A stretch of DNA of 33,645 bases from Bacteroidota bacterium (GTDB lineage: Bacteria; Bacteroidota; Ignavibacteria; UBA10030; BY39), in contig JASEGV010000032.1 of the NCBI GenBank assembly GCA_030017895.1, positions 1 through 33,645 on the forward strand, in the 5' to 3' direction. Made by a program: the position numbers and the translations under genes. Under the pieces are notes generated by a model. The model worked only from the letters and a program-made list of their open reading frames with translations. It was not told the DNA's origin and did not search any database. This document shows, one piece after another, positions 9,201 to 15,953 of this stretch. The first letter of the stretch is position 1. The number at the start of each line of letters is the position of its first letter.

Positions 9201-9302
9201 TCCGGTAAAAATATTCAGCCAATTCGTGTCGGTGAAAAAGCCGGACGTAACGACCCCTGCCCGTGCGGAAGCGGTAAGAAATTTAAGCATTGCCATGGAT
9301 AA
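6231..9302 (+). CDS. secA: Protein translocase subunit SecA
   Basis: ATPase motor that drives precursor proteins through SecYEG. The Walker A loop MATGEGKT is at residues 157-164, the Walker B-like VDEVDSVLVDEAR follows the preprotein-binding entry segment, and the second helicase domain contains TNMAGRGTDIKLG and GRSGRQGDSG. The C-terminal zinc-binding tail DPCPCGSGKKFKHCHG is complete (Cys1010, Cys1012, Cys1021 and a terminal His), the module that binds SecB or lipids. At 1023 aa it is longer than the E. coli protein (901), as is common in Bacteroidota-type SecA, with extra sequence in the region of residues 300-480. It opens a plus-strand run and its last eight bases overlap the era start codon. 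Confidence 0.98.
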   Translation: MLNIIKKIFGDKHAKDVKRIQPIVEEINKHFEEYKNLTDDELKGKTVEFRNRIKEATSELETEIAEIKEKLKGELPLEESEPLWDELEVLQKNLDDTIAEVLNELLPEAFAVVKDTCRRLVSQSWEITGHKILWDMVPFDVQLIGGVVLHEGKIAEMATGEGKTLVATLPMYLNALPGRGVHLVTVNDYLAKRDSEWMGKIFEFHGITVGCIQSQMDSQQRRKQYACDITYGTNNEFGFDYLRDNMVVTPEDLVQRKHNYAIVDEVDSVLVDEARTPLIISGPVRGEDNKFQEMKPRIEKLINAQRNFVTKIATEAEKFLEEGKTEDAGVLLLRAYRGLPKQKKLMKLLSEPTNKRLMYSTEMEYMRDQSRRMHEITDELYYSIDEKNHSINLSEKGRELLASSNKEKDFFILPDVGTEVSLLENDTTLSEDEKIKKRDEINQNYAERSERIHIVNQLIKAYSLYEKDEEYVVTEDGKVAIVDEFTGRLLAGRRYSDGLHQAIEAKEGVKVERDMQTLATITLQNYFRLYRKLAGMTGTAETEASEFFDIYKLDVIVIPTNKPMVRKDDDDVLYRTIREKYNAVIEEIEQCRKDGRPVLVGTTSVDVSETLSRMLKRKGLPHNVLNAKHHQREAEIVTNAGLPGNVTIATNMAGRGTDIKLGSGVREAGGLHIIGTERHEARRIDRQLRGRSGRQGDSGSSRFYLSLEDDLMRLFGSDRISRIMQRLGLKEGEVIQHPMITRSVERAQKKVEENNFSIRKRLLEYDNVMNQQREVIYTRRRHALLGEHLRDDIHLMLKDFIDDLIEKHYDEGEIEELKETLRTNLLVEFKIQPDRWQSLGKDGVADEVYKAAIEFYKRKEERIGAENMAMLEKMVTLQVIDEKWRDHLREMDDLKEGIHMRAYGQKDPLIEYKGESFKMFRELLGLLMNDTISLVFKLFPTPTEAVPMRRVRQPRQDEMTLSHQESLGMGLAANRPPASSEQQQRGQPQASGKNIQPIRVGEKAGRNDPCPCGSGKKFKHCHG

Positions 9303-10215
9303 TGACCAATCACAAATAAACCCAATCTTCAAATGCGGTTATGTTGTAATCGTCGGCGAGCCCAATGTTGGAAAATCAACCTTGATGAACACGCTCCTCG
9401 GACAGAAAATTTCCATCGTAACTAACAAGCCTCAAACAACGCGACACAAACTTTTAGGAATTCTCTCATCCGAGAGTTATCAAATTATTTTCCTTGATAC
9501 TCCCGGTTTGTTGAAACCCAAATACAAACTTCAGAGTTTTATGATGGATGCGGCATATTCCGCCATAAATGATGCTGATTTAGTTTTTATGATGGTTGAT
9601 GCGGAAGATAAGGTTGATAAAAAAAATGATAACGATATAACATTCGACATAATAAAAAAAATTAACAAACCAACTTTCTTAGTCATCAATAAAGTAGATT
9701 TAGTAAAGAAGTTCTCGCTTTTACCCATCATCGATTTTTACTCTAACAAATTTCCTTTTGTAGAAATCTTTCCAATATCTGCATTGAACGGAATCGGAAC
9801 GGACGATTTACTGAAGAGTTTAGTAGATAGCTTACCCCTTCATCCACCCTATTATCCTACAGATTCTGTAAGCAACGCATCGGAAAGATTTTTCGTAAGC
9901 GAAATTATCAGGGAAAAGATTTTCGAAAAATATAAACAAGAAATTCCTTACTCTACAACAGTCGAAATAATAGAATTTAAAGAACGTATAGTGAAAAAAG
10001 ATTTCATATCTGCCGAGATTTATGTTGAAAGGCAATCTCAAAAAGGGATACTGATAGGAAAGAAAGGCGATGCGTTGAAAGCAATAGGCGAATCAGCCCG
10101 CGCAGACCTCGAAAAGTTTTTAGGCAGAAGTGTGTTTCTCGAACTTCACGTAAAAGTACGTGAAAAATGGAGAGATAGCGAAGCATGGCTGAAACGCTTA
10201 GGATATAAAAATTAA
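9295..10215 (+). CDS. era: GTPase Era
   Basis: Ribosome-assembly GTPase that binds the 3' end of 16S rRNA. The start is the ATG at 9295, inside the last codons of secA, because the GTPase fold begins soon after it; an open extension back to 9142 only reads secA out of frame. G1 is GEPNVGKST (residues 21-29), G3 DTPG, G4 NKVD, and the C-terminal KH domain contains GILIGKKGDALKAIGESA. Length 306 aa is standard. Overlap with secA by 8 bp and immediate abutment to the DMT permease gene indicate one transcript. The secA-era pairing is not the classic rnc-era arrangement. Confidence 0.97.
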   Translation: MDNDQSQINPIFKCGYVVIVGEPNVGKSTLMNTLLGQKISIVTNKPQTTRHKLLGILSSESYQIIFLDTPGLLKPKYKLQSFMMDAAYSAINDADLVFMMVDAEDKVDKKNDNDITFDIIKKINKPTFLVINKVDLVKKFSLLPIIDFYSNKFPFVEIFPISALNGIGTDDLLKSLVDSLPLHPPYYPTDSVSNASERFFVSEIIREKIFEKYKQEIPYSTTVEIIEFKERIVKKDFISAEIYVERQSQKGILIGKKGDALKAIGESARADLEKFLGRSVFLELHVKVREKWRDSEAWLKRLGYKN

Positions 10216-11121
10216 ATGACAAGCGATAGATTAAGAATTAGTTTAGGTTTTATTTTTGCTTCACTTATCTGGGGCTCTACGTGGCTTGTTATTAAAGCCG
10301 GGTTTGAGAGTATTACACCATTTTATGGTGCAACATTTAGGTTTATTATTGCAGTAATTATTTTATGGTTGATTATCAAAATTAAAAAAATACCTTTACC
10401 CCTTGATAAGGATTCAATAAACGTTTATTTAATTGCCGGATTGCTTTCGTTCAGTGTCCCGTTTGCTATGGTCTATTGGGGGCAGCAATATATTCCATCG
10501 GGACTGTCTTCTATCTTGTTTGCTTTATACCCTTTTTTTGTTGGAGTGTTGTCACATTTCACCTTACCAAACGAACCGCTGAATATTTTCAAAATAATCG
10601 GCGTAGTTTTAGGGTTTTCGGGCATACTAATGATTTTTGCTGATGATATCAGTTGGGCGAGCGAATTAACAAATGCCGGTATGATTGCCATAATTGGAAG
10701 TTCATTTTTACAAGCTCTATCACTGGTGTTAATAAAAAAATATGGAAAGGATGTAAATCCGTTTCATTTGAATATTGGTGGAATGGTTATAGGTGTTGTT
10801 GTGCTTTTTTTCTTTGCGATTGCTTTTGAAGATGTATCTAAAAACAAATTCGATTTTATAGGAATCGGATCGATTCTTTATTTGGGAATATTTGGTTCGG
10901 TGGTAGCATTTTCAATTTATTTCTGGATGCTCAAGCGTGTCGAAGCTGTCTATCTTTCGCTTCTCGCATTTGTTACACCGATATTGGCTGTTATTTTAGG
11001 AGGAGTAGTATTGAACGAGAGACTCGATTTTCATATTTTTCAGGGCGCCGCCTTGGTATTGGCTGGTATTTTAATTTCAAACGGTAAACAATTTATTAGC
11101 ATTTTAAATAAAAAAAAATAA
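10216..11121 (+). CDS. DMT-superfamily (EamA) permease
   Basis: Inner-membrane transporter of the drug/metabolite superfamily with two tandem EamA repeats, about ten hydrophobic segments over 301 residues. The first helix has the typical FASLIWGSTWLVIKAG motif, and the second repeat begins around residue 150 (GMIAIIGSSFLQALSLVLIKK). The last helix ends in the family-typical GAALVLAGILISN. Substrate cannot be deduced; family members export amino acids, nucleosides or other small metabolites. The start codon directly follows the era stop, so it is translated from the same message, though no functional link to Era is implied. Confidence 0.92.
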   Translation: MTSDRLRISLGFIFASLIWGSTWLVIKAGFESITPFYGATFRFIIAVIILWLIIKIKKIPLPLDKDSINVYLIAGLLSFSVPFAMVYWGQQYIPSGLSSILFALYPFFVGVLSHFTLPNEPLNIFKIIGVVLGFSGILMIFADDISWASELTNAGMIAIIGSSFLQALSLVLIKKYGKDVNPFHLNIGGMVIGVVVLFFFAIAFEDVSKNKFDFIGIGSILYLGIFGSVVAFSIYFWMLKRVEAVYLSLLAFVTPILAVILGGVVLNERLDFHIFQGAALVLAGILISNGKQFISILNKKK

Positions 11122-11123
11122 TT

Positions 11124-13151
11124 ATGAAAAAATCATATATAAATATATTATTAATATTGTGGGTAGTACTTTTTGCCCAATCTCAGGATTTTTTTCGGGT
11201 TGGAAAATTTGAAGCGCAATCGGTTTTTAATAAAACAGTTTCAATAAATTCAAGTAAGCCCTTCGATGTTCTTCATTATAAATTAGATGCAAATCTTGCA
11301 ATGGAGGATAGCAGTTTTTCGGGGACTATGAAAATGAAAATTTTAATTACTAAACCCACCGATTCACTTACTATGCATTCGGTTGGATTAGTTTTCTTAT
11401 CATTGAAAGTAAATAGCAATCAAGCGGCGTATCAATTCTATCCAACGGCAGAAACTTTTACTATTCATCTGGGGCGCACGTTCGTTGCTCCGGAAACAGT
11501 TGAAGTAGATATTAATTATTACCGCGATCTTGCGTTCTCCCGTCATCCGATGCGGTTGGGGTATTATTGGTTTCGGAAAAGCCCCGGTGCACCAAATCAT
11601 ATTGAAGAAAACATCGGTTACACAATGTCGGAACCCTCCGATGCCCGCTTGTGGATGCCTTGCTACGACGACCCATCCGACAAAGTAAAGTGTGAAATAA
11701 ACGCTACTGTTCCGCAAGGTTACCAAGCCGGATCGAACGGTTTACTTATCGGAGTTTCGCAAAATGGCGATAATACAATCACGTACAAGTGGCGAGAAGA
11801 TTCACCGATTACAACTTACTTAATGGTAATTACTGCGTCGAAGTATTCGAAGTATTCGCAATATTATCGTCGGGTTACAAACCCAAGTGATAGTATTGAG
11901 ATAGTAAATTATATGTGGCAAATGGATTCAGCGGGGACAACCTGGAATGCTGTTAAAGCGTTTGAGAATGTTCCGCAAATGATGGAAGTTTATTCAACAA
12001 TTTTTGGTGAATATCCGTTTGCAAAGTATGGTCACGCAGTTGCTTATCCGTTTTATTACGGAGGGATGGAACATCAAACACTTTCCACAATCCATCGTGG
12101 TTGGTTGAGTGTTGGGGCTTATCCGTTTTACGAAGATTGGATAGCTCACGAACTTGTGCATCAATGGTGGGGGAATTTAGTTACGTGCGAAACTTGGAAA
12201 GATATCTGGCTCAACGAGGGTTTTGCTACTTACTCAGAAATGTTGTGGCGCGAGTTTGCTTACGGAATTCAAAGTCGTGATGAGTTGTTGAACCGCTACA
12301 CACGTTTTACAGATGGTTCCTGGAAATATGCGATATATGATCCCGTAGGACAGGGAATAAAATTATTTACCGGTAATGTATACCAAAAAGCAGGCTGGGT
12401 TTTACACATGTTTAGAAATGTAGTTGGCGACTCTGTTTTTTTCAAAATACTCCACAACTATCGCGATGCACATTATTATGGAACTGCAACCACTCAAGAT
12501 TTTATTGATGCAGTGAACACAACAACAGGCATCAATTACGATTGGTTTTTCAATCAGTGGATTTACGGAAAAGGTTGGCTGAAATTGGGTTATGAAACTG
12601 CTTGGGATAATGATAACAAACTACTCACACTTATTTTGCATCAGCAACAGGAATTAACTTGGCCCACTTACAAGATGCCGGTTGAAATTAAATTTTACAT
12701 TCGGGACACAGATACGTTAGTAACAGTTTGGGATAGCTTGCGAGTCCAAAGTTTTCAGTTCGCTTTTGAGTTCCGACCGGATAGTTTGAAGATTGATCCG
12801 AACAATAAAATTTTGAGGCAGATAAGTACTACGCCTGTTTCAGTGAATGAAGAAGATATTTATGGTTTTCAACTATTTCAAAATTATCCAAATCCGTTTA
12901 ACCCTGCTACAACAATCGCATATCATATTACGAAAAGTAGCTACATTACTTTGAAGGTTTATGATTTGTTAGGCAGAGAAGTCGAAACGTTGATTGACGG
13001 ATCGAAAGAGGCGGGTAGTTACTTGATTGACTGGAATGCAGAGTCCGTCACTGGCGGATTACCAAGCGGCATATATTTTTACCGTATGACTGTAACTGAT
13101 GGAAATAAAACAAATTATACGCAAACAAAGAAATTAGTATTAATAAAATAA
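11124..13151 (+). CDS. Secreted M1 family metallopeptidase with type IX-like C-terminal sorting domain
   Basis: Extracellular zinc aminopeptidase-like protein. Residues 1-19 form a signal peptide (MKKSYINILLILWVVLFAQS). The M1 catalytic core shows GGMEH at 313-317, HELVHQWWGN beginning at His342 (ligands His342, His346; catalytic Glu343) and the third ligand Glu365 in NEGFATYSEM. The catalytic domain is followed by a beta-rich region and a C-terminal module of about 90 residues starting VNEEDIYGFQLFQNYPNPFNP (motif NYPNPFNP at 587-594) and ending ARTKKLVLIK-like (QTKKLVLIK), the pattern of cargo sorting domains in Ignavibacteria and relatives. At 675 aa it lacks the large helical C-terminal domain of classical PepN. 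The gene lies 2 bp after the permease stop; no separate promoter was recognised. Confidence 0.93.
   Translation: MKKSYINILLILWVVLFAQSQDFFRVGKFEAQSVFNKTVSINSSKPFDVLHYKLDANLAMEDSSFSGTMKMKILITKPTDSLTMHSVGLVFLSLKVNSNQAAYQFYPTAETFTIHLGRTFVAPETVEVDINYYRDLAFSRHPMRLGYYWFRKSPGAPNHIEENIGYTMSEPSDARLWMPCYDDPSDKVKCEINATVPQGYQAGSNGLLIGVSQNGDNTITYKWREDSPITTYLMVITASKYSKYSQYYRRVTNPSDSIEIVNYMWQMDSAGTTWNAVKAFENVPQMMEVYSTIFGEYPFAKYGHAVAYPFYYGGMEHQTLSTIHRGWLSVGAYPFYEDWIAHELVHQWWGNLVTCETWKDIWLNEGFATYSEMLWREFAYGIQSRDELLNRYTRFTDGSWKYAIYDPVGQGIKLFTGNVYQKAGWVLHMFRNVVGDSVFFKILHNYRDAHYYGTATTQDFIDAVNTTTGINYDWFFNQWIYGKGWLKLGYETAWDNDNKLLTLILHQQQELTWPTYKMPVEIKFYIRDTDTLVTVWDSLRVQSFQFAFEFRPDSLKIDPNNKILRQISTTPVSVNEEDIYGFQLFQNYPNPFNPATTIAYHITKSSYITLKVYDLLGREVETLIDGSKEAGSYLIDWNAESVTGGLPSGIYFYRMTVTDGNKTNYTQTKKLVLIK
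13044..13058. repeat. REP-like palindrome core inside the M1 peptidase gene
   Basis: TCCGTC-ACT-GGCGGA forms a 6-bp stem (one G-U) with a 3-nt loop and shares its core with the terminator-like palindrome at 6123-6141. It encodes part of ESVTGGLPSG, where the sorting-domain family usually has a shorter loop before SGIYFY. It may be a relic of a repeat inserted in frame; two short matches are weak evidence. Confidence 0.3.
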
Positions 13152-13177
13152 TCTATAAATATTCAAAACTCAATCCG

Positions 13178-13203
13178 CCCGCCGAAGCTTTAGCGTAGGC
13201 GGG
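13178..13203. repeat. Intergenic palindrome (REP-like)
   Basis: CCCGCC (13178-13183) and GGCGGG (13198-13203) flank GAAGCTTTAGCGTA. It lies between the M1 peptidase and truA and is much more GC-rich than its surroundings. A low-complexity AT-rich run (CATAAAT and AAATCCGAAATCC units) follows and extends to the truA start. The form is that of REP-type dispersed palindromes. On the plus strand it could act as a transcript-end hairpin, but no T-run follows. Confidence 0.6.
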
Positions 13204-13237
13204 AATCCCAAATCATAAATCATAAATCCGAAATCCC

Positions 13238-14038
13238 TTGTCTCGTTTTAAACTTTACATAGAATACGATGGCACGCGTTACAGCGGCTGGCAAATTCAG
13301 AAAAATGCACAGACTGTTCAGGGGGCGATTCTTGATGCGGCGTATAAAGTTTTTCAAATACAAGATTTAGAAGTGTACGGTTCAGGCAGAACTGATGCCG
13401 GCGTGCATGCCCTTCAACAAATTGCCCACCTCGAAGTTCGGACTATGCTTGCTCCTGAAATTATCAGGGTGAGACTGAACGATGAATTGCCCGGAGATAT
13501 CAATATAATCGAAGTTGAAAAAGCCGCAAAGAATTTCCACGCCCGCCACGATGCAGTAGCCCGCAGTTACTTGTATCAAATTACAAGGAGAAGAACTGCA
13601 TTCGGTAAGCGTTACGTTTGGTGGCTCAAAGAAAAATTTGACTTTCAGAAAATGCAGGAAGCATCTAAACTGTTTGTGGGTATGAAAAATTTGCAGTCAT
13701 TTACTGCCGATGACCCTGAAGAAAAATCCACAAAAGTATTGATTGAAGAAATTGAAATGAAAGAAGCCGGCGACTTGATATTGATAAGGATTTACGGCTC
13801 TCATTTTTTGTGGAAACTTGTTCGCCAGATTGTGGGAGTTATTGTAGAAGTGGGGAGCGGAAAACTTGCGCTTGATAAAGTTCAGCATTACATCAAAATA
13901 AAATCCAATGAGCCGGCAAAATTCTCCGCACCGCCGTCAGGACTGTTTTTAGAACGAGTTTATTATCAGGGCGATCAGAAACTCCAGAAGTTAGAACCGG
14001 TTTTAAGTGTCGTTACATCTCCCCATAAAAATTTATGA
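13238..14038 (+). CDS. truA: tRNA pseudouridine synthase A
   Basis: Converts uridine to pseudouridine at tRNA positions 38-40. The catalytic aspartate is Asp53 in GSGRTDAGVHAL, and the opening strand FKLYIEYDGTRYSGWQIQ is typical. The C-terminal part contains FLWKLVRQIVGVIVEVGSGK, also characteristic. Length 266 aa is normal. No ATG precedes the first conserved strand, so the start is taken as the TTG at 13238, with no clear ribosome-binding site because the upstream 35 bp are repeat-derived AT-rich sequence. That sequence may have replaced the original translation start. The last codon overlaps the M48 protease ATG by 4 bp. Confidence 0.95.
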   Translation: MSRFKLYIEYDGTRYSGWQIQKNAQTVQGAILDAAYKVFQIQDLEVYGSGRTDAGVHALQQIAHLEVRTMLAPEIIRVRLNDELPGDINIIEVEKAAKNFHARHDAVARSYLYQITRRRTAFGKRYVWWLKEKFDFQKMQEASKLFVGMKNLQSFTADDPEEKSTKVLIEEIEMKEAGDLILIRIYGSHFLWKLVRQIVGVIVEVGSGKLALDKVQHYIKIKSNEPAKFSAPPSGLFLERVYYQGDQKLQKLEPVLSVVTSPHKNL

Positions 14039-15282
14039 ATCCATACTTAGTAATAATTCTTTTTGCTCTTCTAATAGAATATATTCTGGAACTAATCGCC
14101 GACCTTCTTAACCTCAAAACACTCTCTGCCGTTCTGCCTAATGAGTTCAATGGCATCTATGATGAAGAGACATACAAAAAATCACAAACTTATACATACA
14201 CGCGGACTGTATTTGGTATCGTCGAATCAAGTTTTAGTCTCGTTATAACCTTTGTATTCTGGTTCCTCGGTGGTTTTAATTACCTCGATATTATAGTTCG
14301 TGATTTGCAGCTTGGTTTTGTTTTCACAGGAATAGCGTATATCGGTATTCTCATCATCATCAGGTCAATTCTTTCAATGCCGTTTAGTATTTACTCGACT
14401 TTTGTTATTGAAGAAAAATTTGGATTTAACAAGACCACCGTAAAAACTTTTATCACAGACATTCTCAAAGGTTTACTGCTTGGCGCCATTCTCGGTGGAT
14501 CGCTACTGTTAGGCATTCTTGTCTTGTTCGAATATGCGGGTGTCTTTGCGTGGTTGTATTGTTGGACTGCGGCATCGGTTTTTGTGCTTTTTATTCAATT
14601 TGTAGCACCGACTTGGATAATGCCGCTGTTTAACAAATTCACTCCGCTCCAGGATGGAGAGTTGAAAGAGTCGATAGTTTCTTATGCTAAGTCGGTTAAG
14701 TTCTCATTGCGCGATGTTTACGTTATGGACGGCTCGAAACGGTCGAGTAAATCGAATGCATTTTTTACAGGATTCGGTAAAAATAAACGTATTGCTCTTT
14801 TCGATACATTAATTCAGAAACATACAATCCCGGAGTTGGTTTCAGTGCTTGCTCATGAAATTGGTCATTACAAAAAGAAGCATATAATTCAGGGAATGAT
14901 TATCAGCATATTGCATATGGGATTGATGTTCTTCCTGCTGTCGATATTCGTAACTCAGCCTGGGTTATTCGATGCATTTTTTATGGAGAACATTTCTGTT
15001 TATGCAGGACTGTTGTTCTTCGGTATGCTTTTTACGCCGCTTGAGTTTTTGGTTTCCTTAGCGTTAAATGCTTTATCGAGAAAGCATGAATACGAAGCAG
15101 ATAGGTTTGCAGTCGAAACAATGAAATCTTCAGAACCATTTGTTGATGCGTTGAAAAAATTATCAAAGGACAATCTTTCGCACTTAACTCCGCATCCGTT
15201 TTATGTTAAGATGAATTATTCGCACCCGCCTGTGGTTGAGAGGATAATTGCTATAAAATCCGAAATCCAAATTCATATCTGA
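14035..15282 (+). CDS. M48 family membrane metalloprotease (Ste24/CAAX-protease-like)
   Basis: Integral membrane zinc protease related to Ste24 CAAX proteases. Several hydrophobic segments precede the catalytic motif HEIGHYKKKH (His274, Glu275, His278), and the third zinc ligand is Glu354 in HEYEADRFA. The N-terminal NEFNGIYDEETYKKSQTYT segment and the C-terminal LTPHPFYVKMNYSHPPVVER motif are hallmarks of the Ste24 branch rather than HtpX. Length is 415 aa. It is translationally coupled to truA. The final codons after ERI (IAIKSEIQIHI) are encoded by AT-rich AAATCCGAAATCC-type sequence, and a second copy of the gene's 3' end with a different tail lies at 15612-15698, so the present C-terminus may be a replacement. 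Prenylated substrates are not expected in bacteria; a role in membrane protein quality control is inferred. Confidence 0.92.
   Translation: MNPYLVIILFALLIEYILELIADLLNLKTLSAVLPNEFNGIYDEETYKKSQTYTYTRTVFGIVESSFSLVITFVFWFLGGFNYLDIIVRDLQLGFVFTGIAYIGILIIIRSILSMPFSIYSTFVIEEKFGFNKTTVKTFITDILKGLLLGAILGGSLLLGILVLFEYAGVFAWLYCWTAASVFVLFIQFVAPTWIMPLFNKFTPLQDGELKESIVSYAKSVKFSLRDVYVMDGSKRSSKSNAFFTGFGKNKRIALFDTLIQKHTIPELVSVLAHEIGHYKKKHIIQGMIISILHMGLMFFLLSIFVTQPGLFDAFFMENISVYAGLLFFGMLFTPLEFLVSLALNALSRKHEYEADRFAVETMKSSEPFVDALKKLSKDNLSHLTPHPFYVKMNYSHPPVVERIIAIKSEIQIHI
15184..15247. repeat. Direct repeat, copy 1 (in the 3' end of the M48 protease gene)
   Basis: This 64-bp segment encodes LTPHPFYVKMNYSHPPVVERI of the M48 protease. 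It matches 15612-15675 at 60 of 64 positions, offset by 428 bp in the same orientation. Three of the four differences are third-codon-position silent changes. Confidence 0.9.
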
Positions 15283-15315
15283 TTCTATAATCTCCGATTC
15301 TAATTTTGTAATCCA

Positions 15316-15564
15316 TCAGGTTTTATTTTTGCGATCACTGATATAATCATCAAGAAACATGTAATCACCGGTTTTATAAGCGACACGTGCTTCATGAATC
15401 TCAGATTTTACTTTCGGATCTGCAAGTAGTGTATCTTCTTCCGCTTGTTCTAATTGTTCATGTAATAGTTTCCATAACCGCAGTTTTTCGGTTAAAGATA
15501 AATTATTTATTGTATTCAATAGGGATTCAAACGGGACAGAAATATTGATTGGGTCAATTGCCAT
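15316..15564 (-). CDS. Small acidic hypothetical protein, antitoxin-like
   Basis: An 82-residue protein on the strand opposite to its neighbours. The ATG at 15564 is preceded by AGAAAGGA at about 8 nt, so this start is preferred over an upstream in-frame extension to 15615. The N-terminus MAIDPINISVPFESLLNTI is followed by a predicted helix (LSLTEKLRLWKLLHEQLEQAEED) and a charged C-terminal half. Its size and charge resemble small antitoxin or addiction-module components, but no toxin gene lies next to it and I cannot name a family. It sits exactly between the two copies of the M48 gene 3' end, suggesting that it arrived with the rearrangement that produced them. Confidence 0.6.
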   Translation of the reverse strand: MAIDPINISVPFESLLNTINNLSLTEKLRLWKLLHEQLEQAEEDTLLADPKVKSEIHEARVAYKTGDYMFLDDYISDRKNKT

Positions 15565-15611
15565 ATTATAAATCCTTTCTATGTGTATTATATATAAATT
15601 ACGAAATAATA

Positions 15612-15698
15612 TCAACTCCTCATCCGTTTTATGTTAAGATGAATTACTCGCACCCGCCTGTTGTTGAGAGGATAAAAATTATACAGCGAATTCAATAA
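15612..15698 (+). pseudogene. Displaced second copy of the M48 protease 3' end
   Basis: Reads S-TPHPFYVKMNYSHPPVVERI and then KIIQRIQ and a TAA stop at 15696-15698, in the same frame organisation as the end of the M48 gene. The first 64 bases match 15184-15247 at 60 positions. The remaining part of the protease gene is absent upstream. ERIKIIQRIQ resembles the usual end of Ste24-type proteins (ERI followed by a short charged helix) better than the tail of the intact gene, so this may be the original 3' end, displaced by an insertion of about 360 bp, or a remnant of a second allele. Confidence 0.75.
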
Positions 15699-15837
15699 TA
15701 GGGTCAGCGCGGTCAATCTTTAATCCCATCTGTACCAAGTATGGATTCTTTTTTGTCAGGAGTACAAGAAATGTAATGATCCCGAACGCAAGCGTAAGAC
15801 CCGCTATAATAAACGGGAGTAAATATTTGTTGTCCAT
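15679..15837 (-). CDS. Small single-pass membrane protein, hypothetical
   Basis: A 52-residue reading frame, ATG at 15837 to TAA at 15679. MDNKYLLPFIIAGLTLAFGI and the following ITFLVLL form one clear transmembrane helix of about 22 residues, then TKK as a positive stop and a short polar tail ending DRADPIIEFAV. AAGAG lies very close before the ATG, a weak ribosome-binding site. The 3' 20 bp overlap the displaced M48 gene end in antisense. No family is recognised. The long hydrophobic block and positive-inside charge pattern argue for a real protein, but conservation is untested. Confidence 0.5.
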   Translation of the reverse strand: MDNKYLLPFIIAGLTLAFGIITFLVLLTKKNPYLVQMGLKIDRADPIIEFAV

Positions 15838-15953
15838 CTCTTGTTACGTCTAATTATTATTGCTTTATTTCGACTGAATAATAACAAAAATTTTTATAAA
15901 GTCAAACTTTATCAGCTTTTGCTTTCTTCTCAAAATCTGCTTAAAATAAATCT

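Noticed and set aside
9142-9294. Longer N-terminus for Era
   Set aside because: It would read 153 bp of secA out of frame. The ATG at 9295 gives the normal Era length and leads straight into the GTPase fold.
15184-15675. The 64-bp direct repeats as a transposon target-site duplication
   Set aside because: They are far too long, coincide with codon boundaries of a conserved protein motif, and there is no transposase or terminal inverted repeat between them.
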